From assembly GCF_049316285.1 (NCBI RefSeq), contig NZ_JBMOXA010000010.1:1-64000 (forward strand): DNA of 64,000 nucleotides, written 5' to 3'. A program made the position numbers and the translations under genes. The notes under the pieces were generated by a model that saw nothing but the letters and a program-made list of their open reading frames with translations, ran no database searches and had not been told where the DNA came from. Positions 38,302-45,809 of the stretch are shown in pieces (positions within the stretch are counted from its first letter, which is position 1; each line of letters opens with the position of its first letter). The DNA comes from Rhodoferax_B sp049316285 (GTDB lineage Bacteria > Pseudomonadota > Gammaproteobacteria > Burkholderiales > Burkholderiaceae_C).

Positions 38302-39300
38302 TCAAGTGGGCGCCTGCAACCAGTGCAGGCTGAAAAGATGGTTAGCGTCGGTCCACACCGGCCCGGGAGAAAAACCAGCCGCCACGGCCAGATGGCGCAG
38401 GCTGTCGATGGTGAACTTATGCGAATTCTCGGTGTGCAGGCTGTCGCCTTCGGCAAAATCAAACGTCTGCCCGCAGACACGGATGCGCTGGCTACGGCGG
38501 CTCATCAAATGCATCTCTATGCGCTGCTCGGGTGCATTGTAGAAAGCGCTGTGCGCAAATGCACTCAGATCGAAATCGGCGCCAAGCTCGCGGTTGGCGC
38601 GCGCCAGCACATTCAGATTAAAGGCCGCGGTGACCCCTTGCGCATCGTTGTAAGCGGCATGCAACAGCGCTGGCTCCTTGACCAGATCGGCGCCCAGCAG
38701 CAATGCCCCGCCGCGCAGCACACGCCCGGCCAGACGCAAAAAATGCAACGCCTGCGCGGGGCTGAAGTTCCCTATGGTGGAGCCCGGAAAAAAGCCCACA
38801 CGGCGTCCGGCCCCCACACTGGTGTGCGGCAGGATCAAATCGCGCGTGTAGTCGGCCACCACGGGAAAAACGTCCAGCCCGGAATAGGCCTGTTGCAGCC
38901 GCGCTACCGACTGCAGCAGATGCTCACCCGAAATATCGATGGGCAGGTAACGCGCGGGCCGGTCCATCGCATCCAGCAGCAGCCGCACCTTGCGCAGCGA
39001 GCCCGCGCCAAACTCCACCAGCTCGGCACGCGGGCCTATACAGGCGGCGATCTCGGATGCATGGGTTTGCAGAATCTGCAATTCGGTGCGCGTGGGGTAG
39101 TACTCGGGCAGTTCACAAATCTGGTCGAACAGCGCCGAGCCCCGCGCGTCGTAAAAATACTTGGGGGAGATGCTGCGCGGCTGCGCCGCCAGGCCGGCCA
39201 GCAAATCGTGGGCAAACTCCGATTCGGGCCGGGCCGCGGCTGTGGCGACAGCCACCGGCGCCGGATCGGCATTGTGTCGTTGGGTGGAAAAAAGCCTCAT
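38302..39300 (-). CDS. egtD: L-histidine N-alpha-methyltransferase
   Basis: A 332-residue SAM methyltransferase of the EgtD family: PKYFYDARGSALFDQICELPEYYPTRTE, LVEFGAGSLRKVRLLLDA (SAM motif), YLPIDISGEHL, FFPGSTIGNFSP, and YNDAQGVTAAFNLNVLARANRELGADFD. It trimethylates histidine to hercynine, the first step of ergothioneine synthesis. Its ATG overlaps the stop of egtB by four bases, so both proteins are coupled. Confidence 0.95.
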   Translation of the reverse strand: MRLFSTQRHNADPAPVAVATAAARPESEFAHDLLAGLAAQPRSISPKYFYDARGSALFDQICELPEYYPTRTELQILQTHASEIAACIGPRAELVEFGAGSLRKVRLLLDAMDRPARYLPIDISGEHLLQSVARLQQAYSGLDVFPVVADYTRDLILPHTSVGAGRRVGFFPGSTIGNFSPAQALHFLRLAGRVLRGGALLLGADLVKEPALLHAAYNDAQGVTAAFNLNVLARANRELGADFDLSAFAHSAFYNAPEQRIEMHLMSRRSQRIRVCGQTFDFAEGDSLHTENSHKFTIDSLRHLAVAAGFSPGPVWTDANHLFSLHWLQAPT

Positions 39301-40577
39301 AAATCCCTCGCTAGGCGCAGCCCAGAAAACTGCCAGCGTGCGGCCGGCGGAAAGAAGTTGCGGTAAGTGCCACGGGCATGGCCCGGTGGCGTGGCCACAC
39401 TGCTGCCACGCAACACCAGTTGCCCGACCATGAACTTGCCGTTGTATTCGCTTGCCGCACCGGCCATGGGGCGAAAGCCGGGGTATGGATCGTAGGACGA
39501 ACGCGTCCACTGCCAAACCGTGCCCAGCATCTGCAGCATGCCCGGCGCGTCCAGAGCGGACTCCCATTCGAACTCGGTGGGCAAACGCGCACCCGCCCAC
39601 TCGGCATAGGCCGCCGCTTCAAAAAAGCTCAGCTGGCTGACCGCCTCATGCGGGTCGAGCGGCAACACCCCCTGCAGGCCAAACACCCGCCAGCCTGCCC
39701 CTGGCGCACGTGTATCACCCTCGGCCAGCCAATACGCCGGACAGGTCCAGCCCTGGCGCTGCACCTCTGCCCAGCCGTCCGACAACCAAAGCTCGGGCCT
39801 ACGGTAGCCACCATCGGCGATAAAAGCGGCATAGTCGCCACAACTGACCAGGCGTGTGCCGATCTCGTAGGCCGGCAACAAACGGCGGTGGCGTGGCGTT
39901 TCATTGTCAAAAGCGAAACCGGCCCCAGGCTCGACCGCGTGGCCCACCTCGACGATGCGCTCGTCCCGTGCCAGCCAGGTGTGCGGCTGCGGCTGGGCCG
40001 CGAGCCGCAGCCAAGCGACATCACGCGCGCTTTGCGGCGCATAGGCCGGCAGCAAGGGGTTGCACGAAAACGTATGCAGGATATCGGTGAGCAGCAGTTC
40101 CTGATGCTGCTGCTCATGGTGCAGGCCCAGCGTGACCATGGGCTCCACAGCCGCCACCTCGTCTGGCGTCGCCCCGGCCAGCCAACGCAACAGCGCCGCG
40201 TCCACGTGCGCACGGTAGGCCAGAACCTCGTCCAACGACGGCCGCGTCAGCAGCCCACGCATGGGTCTGGGGTGGCGCGGCCCCAAGGCTTCGTAATAAG
40301 AGTTGAAGAGGTAGAAGAACTGGGTATCAAACACCGTGTACTGCGCCACGTGAGGGCACAACACCAAGGTTTCAAAAAACCAGGTGGTGTGCGCCAGATG
40401 CCACTTGGTGGGGCTGGCATCGGGCATGGACTGTACACACTGGTCTTCGGCAGAAAGCGGCTTGGCCAGCGCCAGGCTGTGCGCGCGCACCTGCAAAAAG
40501 TGCTGCGCCAGGGGGCTCAGCGCTGGCGCCAAGGCGCTGGCATGTGTCCCGACCAGGGACAAGGTGTTGTGGTTCAT
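39297..40577 (-). CDS. egtB: Hercynine oxygenase / ergothioneine biosynthesis protein EgtB
   Basis: A 426-residue non-haem iron sulfoxide synthase with an N-terminal DinB-like domain (SPTKWHLAHTTWFFETLVLCP, then TLGLHHEQQHQELLLTDILHTF with the HxxxHxE iron motif) and a C-terminal FGE-sulfatase-like domain (LPTEFEWESAL, MLGTVWQWTRSSYDPYPGF, VLRGSSVATPPGHARGTYRNFF). It joins a sulfur donor to hercynine. The set egtB-egtD without egtA/egtC suggests direct use of cysteine, as in other reduced pathways; this is inference. The final lyase (egtE) is not in the window. Confidence 0.95.
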   Translation of the reverse strand: MNHNTLSLVGTHASALAPALSPLAQHFLQVRAHSLALAKPLSAEDQCVQSMPDASPTKWHLAHTTWFFETLVLCPHVAQYTVFDTQFFYLFNSYYEALGPRHPRPMRGLLTRPSLDEVLAYRAHVDAALLRWLAGATPDEVAAVEPMVTLGLHHEQQHQELLLTDILHTFSCNPLLPAYAPQSARDVAWLRLAAQPQPHTWLARDERIVEVGHAVEPGAGFAFDNETPRHRRLLPAYEIGTRLVSCGDYAAFIADGGYRRPELWLSDGWAEVQRQGWTCPAYWLAEGDTRAPGAGWRVFGLQGVLPLDPHEAVSQLSFFEAAAYAEWAGARLPTEFEWESALDAPGMLQMLGTVWQWTRSSYDPYPGFRPMAGAASEYNGKFMVGQLVLRGSSVATPPGHARGTYRNFFPPAARWQFSGLRLARDL

Positions 40578-40832
40578 ACGCTGAGGGCCTGGGAGCACCA
40601 GGCTGAAAACCAACAGCGGCAAAGCGTAACCGAATTCACCCAAAACTGGTTTGCATACCGATGACAAGCCGCTGCCGTCCTACACAGTGGCACTGTGCCG
40701 AGCACGGTTTGCCGAAATCAAAACATTTTCTTAAACTGAACAAAAGCCTTGCCCGGCCACCGCGCCGGCACCCAAAACGCCAAGTCTGAGCGGGCAAGAA
40801 GAATGACCCCGCGCCACGCTGAGGAGCGTTTC

Positions 40833-41894
40833 ATGACCGATCTTGCCCAATATACCAACCGCCAGATCCGCCTGGCCTCGCGTCCAGTGGGCCGCCCCAA
40901 TGCCAGCAACTGGCAACACACCTCTGAGCCGGTGCAGCCGCCCGAGCCCGGCGGCATCGTGGTGCAAAACCTGTCACTCTCACTTGACCCGGCCATGCGT
41001 GGCTGGATGAACGAGGGCAAGAGCTACATCGCCCCCGTGGCCATAGGTGACGTGATGCGCGCCGGTGGCGTGGGCCGGGTCATCGCCTCGCAAAACCCGC
41101 GCTTTGCGGTGGGCGACCATGTCTCGGGCGCCCTGGGTGTGCAGGAGTTCGCCAGCATTCCAGAGTCGGCCATCAAAGCCGGCACCCCCACCCACATCGA
41201 CCTGAAACAAGGCACGCTGAACCAGTGGCTCAATGTGCTCGGCATGCCGGGCATGACGGGCTACTTCGGCCTGCTGGATGTGGGCCAACCCAAGCCGGGT
41301 GAAACCGTGGTGATCTCGGGTGCCGCCGGTGCCGTGGGCCAAACCGTGGGGCAACTGGCCAAGATCAAGGGCTGCCGCGTGATCGGCATTGCCGGCGGCA
41401 AGGCCAAGTGCGACTTCGTCACCAAAGACCTGGGCTTTGATGGCTGCATAGACTACAAGGCCGGCCCCAGCGCCATCCGCGACGGGCTCAAGCTCCACGC
41501 CGGCAATGGTGTGGACGTGTATTTCGACAATGTGGGCGGCGACATCCTGGACGATGTGCTGGCCCGTTTGGCACGCAAGGCACGTGTCATCATCTGTGGC
41601 GCGGTCAGCCAATACAACAACACCGAGCCCGTGCAGGGCCCGAAAAACTACCTCAGCCTGCTGGTGAACCGCGCGCGCATGGAGGGCATTGTGGTGTTCG
41701 ACTACGCCGATCGTTACCCCATCGCCGTGGCCGAACTCGCGGGCCACCTGCGCAGCGGCCGCATCAAGAGCCGCGAACACGTGGAGCGCGGGCTGAGCAC
41801 CTTCCCCACGGCCCTCACCAAACTCTTTACCGGCGAAAACTTCGGCAAGCTGGTGCTGCAGGTGGCCGAAGACGACGGCACACGTATCCCTTGA
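40833..41894 (+). CDS. NADP-dependent medium-chain oxidoreductase (CurA/prostaglandin-reductase type)
   Basis: A 353-residue MDR enzyme without zinc ligands: ASRPVGRPNASNW at the start, SLDPAMRGWMNEGKSY, MPGMTGYFGLLDVGQPKPGETVVISGAAGAVGQTVGQLAKIKGCRVIGIAGG, and VYFDNVGGDILDDVLARLARKARVIICGAVSQYN. The family reduces double bonds of alpha,beta-unsaturated aldehydes and ketones (curcumin reductase, leukotriene B4 dehydrogenase-like). Start ATG 40833 has GAGGAG six bases upstream. Confidence 0.92.
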   Translation: MTDLAQYTNRQIRLASRPVGRPNASNWQHTSEPVQPPEPGGIVVQNLSLSLDPAMRGWMNEGKSYIAPVAIGDVMRAGGVGRVIASQNPRFAVGDHVSGALGVQEFASIPESAIKAGTPTHIDLKQGTLNQWLNVLGMPGMTGYFGLLDVGQPKPGETVVISGAAGAVGQTVGQLAKIKGCRVIGIAGGKAKCDFVTKDLGFDGCIDYKAGPSAIRDGLKLHAGNGVDVYFDNVGGDILDDVLARLARKARVIICGAVSQYNNTEPVQGPKNYLSLLVNRARMEGIVVFDYADRYPIAVAELAGHLRSGRIKSREHVERGLSTFPTALTKLFTGENFGKLVLQVAEDDGTRIP

Positions 41895-41907
41895 AATCTG
41901 CGCAAAC

Positions 41908-41933
41908 GCTACCAAATACGTAGCTGCCTGCGC
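41908..41933 (+). repeat. 26-bp interspersed repeat copy
   Basis: GCTACCAAATAC followed by GTAGCTGCCTGCGC. GCTAC/GTAGC form an inner stem, and GCGCA just upstream (from 41900) pairs with TGCGC at the end, so the unit can fold as a two-step hairpin. Similar 26-base copies occur at 27515-27540 and, reversed, at 51086-51111. Confidence 0.65.
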
Positions 41934-42124
41934 TTTTCCATGTTACGCAAACGACGGTTTTCACTCGCAAGCATCAGCTCAGCCCTGATCCGCTGGGCAG
42001 ATTGACGTAACAGTTAAAATCGCACGGAACTGCGCCTTTTGTGGCGATTCCAACCCAGCAGCCTCCATGGCTGCTCTGTTTGGCACGCCCCCGGCGGCCA
42101 AAGCTGAAGCAAACCACACACACC

Positions 42125-42403
42125 ATGCAAGACCACTATGCGGCCCTGGGGCTGGCAAGCGATGCAACGCTTGCCGACATCAAAAAAGCCTTTCGCCAGA
42201 AAGCCGCGCAGACCCACCCGGACCGCAATCCTTCACCCGACGCGGCCCAGCGCTTTCGCGAAGTGCAAAGCGCCTACGACGTGTTGTCGGACGAAGAAAA
42301 GCGCAAGACCTATGACGACAACCGCCGCCGCGGCCTGCTCGACAGCCCCATCGACACCGCCCACGAGATCTGGCAAAACTATATGAAAGAAGTCCTCAAA
42401 TGA
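42125..42403 (+). CDS. J-domain protein (DnaJ-like co-chaperone)
   Basis: A 92-residue protein that is almost only a J domain: DHYAALGLASDATLADIKKAFRQKAAQTHPDRNPSPDAAQRFREVQSAYDVLSDEEKRKTYD, with the HPD tripeptide that stimulates Hsp70 ATPase. There is no Gly/Phe or zinc region, so it probably brings DnaK to a specific client. Its TGA overlaps the next ATG by four bases, tying it to the unknown acidic protein. It heads a six-gene co-directional cluster. Confidence 0.9.
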   Translation: MQDHYAALGLASDATLADIKKAFRQKAAQTHPDRNPSPDAAQRFREVQSAYDVLSDEEKRKTYDDNRRRGLLDSPIDTAHEIWQNYMKEVLK

Positions 42404-42975
42404 GACTCTCCCGCTACTTCGCCGACCACGCCAACGCCTACGACGCCGAAATCAACGACCTGGTCTCCGATTCCGAAGGCAAAAACATCCTAGAGAAACG
42501 CCTGCGCGAAAAACGCAGCCAGCTCGACTTTCTGGTGCTGATGATGGAAGACAGCCCCGAGATGCTGGCCGCAGCTTTCCACCAGGGCTTTCGCTTCAAC
42601 TCCAGCGCCAAGATGGACCAGTTTGCCGGCCAGCAACCCGACGCCCTGCCCGGCTGGAAAGCCGTGAGCCAGGTCGCCGTGCCGGTGGCCTGGGCACAGC
42701 CGATGATTGCGCGTGTGCTGCAGGAAGACGGTGGCGACCGTTTCCTGTGTGTGGCCGCCGTGCTGGAGTACCTCTACACCCGCGCCGACCCTGAAGCCGC
42801 CGCGCGCGCCGCCGAAGAAGAAAAAGACGAGGAAGACAACGAAGAAGGTGGCGACCACGGTGCCGACTCGGACGGCGACAACGACGAGCTGAACGACAGC
42901 GACGCCGCCAAGCCCGACCTGGAAGAAGCCGGTGCCGACTGGCTGTCCGACCAAGGTTTCGACCGCAAAGAGTAA
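42400..42975 (+). CDS. Uncharacterised protein with acidic C-terminal tail
   Basis: A 191-residue protein I cannot assign. The first 130 residues are mixed helix (SRYFADHANAYDAEINDLVSDSEGKNILEKRLREKRSQLDFLVLMMEDSPEMLAAAFHQGF); the last 60 are a low-complexity run of Asp/Glu with Ala (EEEKDEEDNEEGGD...). It has no signal peptide or membrane segment. ATGA overlap with the J-domain gene implies stoichiometric synthesis, so it may be the client or partner. Its stop codon TAA forms the start of a long hairpin element. Confidence 0.7.
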   Translation: MRLSRYFADHANAYDAEINDLVSDSEGKNILEKRLREKRSQLDFLVLMMEDSPEMLAAAFHQGFRFNSSAKMDQFAGQQPDALPGWKAVSQVAVPVAWAQPMIARVLQEDGGDRFLCVAAVLEYLYTRADPEAAARAAEEEKDEEDNEEGGDHGADSDGDNDELNDSDAAKPDLEEAGADWLSDQGFDRKE

Positions 42976-43078
42976 TTCCGTGCCGAGATCAACCGCCCAC
43001 TTTGTCGACTTCGCTTGCCTTACGCCTGTAATGTCTGCGCTTCGTCTTCGCGTGCTCGGCTGATCTCGACACGGAATT
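42974..43078. repeat. Long-hairpin element A (105 bp, 22-bp imperfect arms)
   Basis: Left arm 42974-42995 and right arm 43057-43078 pair at 20 of 22 positions (AATTCCGTG...GAGATCA...CCG). The 61-base interior contains CACTTTGTCGACTTCGCTTG, CCTTACGCC, TGTAATGTCTGCGCTTCG and TCTTCGCGT, near identical to that of element B at 52901-53004. The left end coincides with the TAA stop of the upstream gene. It ends 15 bases before the ribosome site of the next gene. Confidence 0.9.
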
Positions 43079-43103
43079 TAGTAGACCCGTTTTAGGAGTG
43101 CCT

Positions 43104-43862
43104 ATGCATTACCCCGCTCTCATCAAAGCCCAAAGCCTGATCCTGGCCGGCGACATCGTGGGCGCCGAGTCGGCCCTGGTGGCCATGGCCGACGAAGAAG
43201 GCGACCACGCACTCGTGGCCGCGCTCGACACTTTTCCGGCCAAGGATCTGCTGGCGGTGATCCGCGAATACGACAGCTCCAAGGAGTCGGTGATCAACCT
43301 GCTGGTCACGCCGCAGCAGTTTGCGCGCGCCGTGGTCATCGAAAAGCAATACAAGGACCTGACACACACCCATCTGCGCGGCATGATCAATTCGGTGATC
43401 TTCCGCGAGGACCACGACCCCGTGGAGTTCCTGCGCACCATTGGTGAACTTGACGGCGGCTGCGATGCCCTGGCCGACTACCTGCTGGAGCACTGGACGC
43501 GGGTGGAAAGTTTTGTGCGCACCGGCACCTTCGACACCATGGAAGACGATGGCTCTCTGCTGTCTGAAGCCAACATGATCGCTGCCGTGTACACCAAGCC
43601 GCGTGTCGATCTCGACGAAATCATTGACCACGACTGGCAAGAGTTCAGTTGGCTGCTGCGCGCCGAGTGCCCGGACATCCTGATCGAAGTGCTGACCATT
43701 CTGCGCGCCCGCTTCAAGGCCTACAACGCCGAGCAGGAAGGTGAACACGAAGGCGAGGACGACGAACTCGGCCCGGACCACGACCACAGCCGCGACACCC
43801 ACGGCAAGGGCGAGGGCACGAAGAAACGCGCCGCCGACTCGGACGAAGAATCCGCCATTTAG
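43104..43862 (+). CDS. Uncharacterised protein with charged C-terminal tail
   Basis: A 252-residue protein, unrecognised. Residues 1-215 are mostly helical and may be repeat-like (HYPALIKAQSLILAGDIVGAESALVAMADEEGDHALVAALDTFPAKDLLAVI). The end is rich in Glu, Asp, His and Lys (EQEGEHEGEDDELGPDHDHS...), again a charged tail as in the upstream protein. ATG 43104 was chosen because AGGAG ends five bases before it; a GTG two codons earlier is inside that site. It is separated from the upstream gene by hairpin element A. Confidence 0.65.
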   Translation: MHYPALIKAQSLILAGDIVGAESALVAMADEEGDHALVAALDTFPAKDLLAVIREYDSSKESVINLLVTPQQFARAVVIEKQYKDLTHTHLRGMINSVIFREDHDPVEFLRTIGELDGGCDALADYLLEHWTRVESFVRTGTFDTMEDDGSLLSEANMIAAVYTKPRVDLDEIIDHDWQEFSWLLRAECPDILIEVLTILRARFKAYNAEQEGEHEGEDDELGPDHDHSRDTHGKGEGTKKRAADSDEESAI

Positions 43863-43905
43863 TCCGCTATTTAGTCGCCATCAGACCAGGAACTGCACCG
43901 CGCCC

Positions 43906-45198
43906 ATGTCCACGCCAGACTCCGCCACCACCGCACACGCGGTCTCGCTTTTCGACCACAGCCAGTACTTCGAAAAAGCGCTGCGCCACGGTATTCAAAC
44001 CGGCATCATCACGCCCACCCGGCTGGAGGCCATGCACCAGGAGGCGGCCAAAGGCATGGTGCAGATTGCGCGCTATTTCGGCACCGAGTTCCTGCGGCCC
44101 GATCTCGAATTGGCGCGCACCCGCATCGTCAACATGGTGAGCCTGTTCCTGGAAGAAACGTTTGACGGCGACATCAACCAGGCGGCGATTTCCTTGCGCG
44201 ACCACACGCTGCTGTCGCGCTCCAAGGGTGGCTCTGACATGTTGCGCGCCTTGATCACCATGCCGGACCACACCCACCTGAGCATGCAGGAAAGTGGCAC
44301 GTTTACCGACGACCACATTCCGCTGCTGGCCAAATGGTCGCTGCGCAGCCTGGCCGACTACCGCGCCGCGCTGGCCGAACGCACGCTGATCGAAGAGCGC
44401 ATGGAAGCAGGCTACTGGTTTGCGCAAAAACTCGGCGTGGCCCGGCGCGAATTAAAAGACGCCCAGACCGACGCCGACGCCTTGATCCGCACCGGCTTGC
44501 TGATGCACGCCGCCGCACGCCAGCACATGCCCAACTGGCCACAATTTGAATCGGCCGTAGAGCTGCTGCGCAAACAACACGCGGCTGGCAAAAGTGTGCG
44601 CCTGAGCATTCCCGCTGGCCTGCCCGCCGAGCACCGCGCCACGGTAGAAGCCATAGGCCGCAGCATGGCGCTGGAAGACCTGCCGAAAATCCTGGACAGC
44701 AGCGTGAAGGTACGCAAACTCTTCCAGCAGGCCGTGGGCTTCATGGGCCGCTACCACTGGACCGACGAAGACCTCGAAGACATCAGCAACTTCGACCGTG
44801 CAGTGTCCGACCAATGGGTCAAGGTAACCCAGCGCCACACCGACGACAGCTCCTTGATCACGCTGTTCCTGTGCATCACCGCTGGTGTGACGCGCAAGAC
44901 CATCCTCACCGAATCGGCCGCCGGCACACTGGTGCGCCGCCTGCGCAAAAACGGCTTTGATGCCGAACTCGCCAGCGCCTTCATCCACGATTACGCGCCG
45001 CACGAAAACCACGACGACTACCAGCGCCTGTGGACGGCGTTTGTGGAAGAAGCCCAACGCGACCTGATGGACGAACGCGACACCAAACTCACCGAAGCCA
45101 TGAGCACCTTGAAACGCCACTGCAACATCACCGAAAACGAGAAGAAGCCGGCCAGGAAAGTGGCCGCTAAAACAGCCAAGACCGGGAGCCAGGCATGA
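43906..45198 (+). CDS. Uncharacterised 430-residue protein
   Basis: No family was recognised. The sequence is soluble and mostly helical. It starts MSTPDSATTAHAVSLFDHSQYFEKALRHGI and includes RYFGTEFLRPDLELARTRIVNMVSLFLEETFDGDINQAAISL, a middle with WSLRSLADYRAALAERTLIEERMEAGYWFA, and a lysine-rich end (KKPARKVAAKTAKTG) that could contact nucleic acid or acidic proteins such as the neighbours' tails (inference). Its TGA overlaps the ATG of the next gene by four bases. The start was placed by the first ATG after the upstream gene's stop. Confidence 0.65.
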   Translation: MSTPDSATTAHAVSLFDHSQYFEKALRHGIQTGIITPTRLEAMHQEAAKGMVQIARYFGTEFLRPDLELARTRIVNMVSLFLEETFDGDINQAAISLRDHTLLSRSKGGSDMLRALITMPDHTHLSMQESGTFTDDHIPLLAKWSLRSLADYRAALAERTLIEERMEAGYWFAQKLGVARRELKDAQTDADALIRTGLLMHAAARQHMPNWPQFESAVELLRKQHAAGKSVRLSIPAGLPAEHRATVEAIGRSMALEDLPKILDSSVKVRKLFQQAVGFMGRYHWTDEDLEDISNFDRAVSDQWVKVTQRHTDDSSLITLFLCITAGVTRKTILTESAAGTLVRRLRKNGFDAELASAFIHDYAPHENHDDYQRLWTAFVEEAQRDLMDERDTKLTEAMSTLKRHCNITENEKKPARKVAAKTAKTGSQA

Positions 45199-45797
45199 AG
45201 TTCAAAATGGCCGAACGCTCGTTATTTGCGATTCTGCTGCGCTCGCCGTGGTGGATCAGTTTTATCGTGGCGGCCCTCTTCATCACGGCCGCCCGCCTGC
45301 TGTTACCCGACCCCTACTTCACCTTTGGTGCCATGGGCTCGGGGCCGTTCATCGTCATCGGCGTGATGGCCGCCTGGCGCCAGTTACGCGCGCCCAGCCC
45401 CAAACGCGTCGCCGCCACCATGGAAGCACTGGCGGCCATGCCCTGGCGCGACTTTGCCAACACCGTGGAGTCGTCTTTCCAGCGCCACGGCTACACCGTC
45501 ACGCGCCTCAGCGGCACGGCGGCCGACTTCTCCATCCACAAGGCGGGCGCGACCACCCTGGTCAGCGGCAAACGCTGGAAAGCCGCAACCGTGGGCCTGG
45601 ACGGCCTGCGTGAACTGGTGGCCGCGCGCCAGCAGCAAGACGTCAGCGCCTGCCAGATCCTCACGCTGGGCACGTTTTCTGAAGCCGCCGCAGCCTATGC
45701 GCGCGAACACGGCATCAAGGTGGCACAGGGTGAAAACCTGGCGCTGTTGTTGATGCCATTGCCAAACACTTCCGCCACGGCATCCGCCGCACGCTGA
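45195..45797 (+). CDS. Membrane-anchored Mrr-like (restriction endonuclease fold) protein, probably catalytically impaired
   Basis: A 200-residue protein with two N-terminal membrane segments (about 18-36 and 44-62) and a cytoplasmic domain of the Mrr_cat type: MPWRDFANTVESSFQRHGYTVTRLSGTAADFSIHKAGATTLVSGKRWKAATVGLDGLRELVAARQ. In active enzymes the site reads GGxD then QxK; here D111 and K126 remain, but the glycines are AA and the Gln is S124 (VSGKRW). Nuclease activity is therefore doubtful, and a binding role at the membrane is possible. It is translationally coupled to the upstream gene. Confidence 0.7.
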   Translation: MKFKMAERSLFAILLRSPWWISFIVAALFITAARLLLPDPYFTFGAMGSGPFIVIGVMAAWRQLRAPSPKRVAATMEALAAMPWRDFANTVESSFQRHGYTVTRLSGTAADFSIHKAGATTLVSGKRWKAATVGLDGLRELVAARQQQDVSACQILTLGTFSEAAAAYAREHGIKVAQGENLALLLMPLPNTSATASAAR

Positions 45798-45809
45798 TCG
45801 CCCCAAAAA

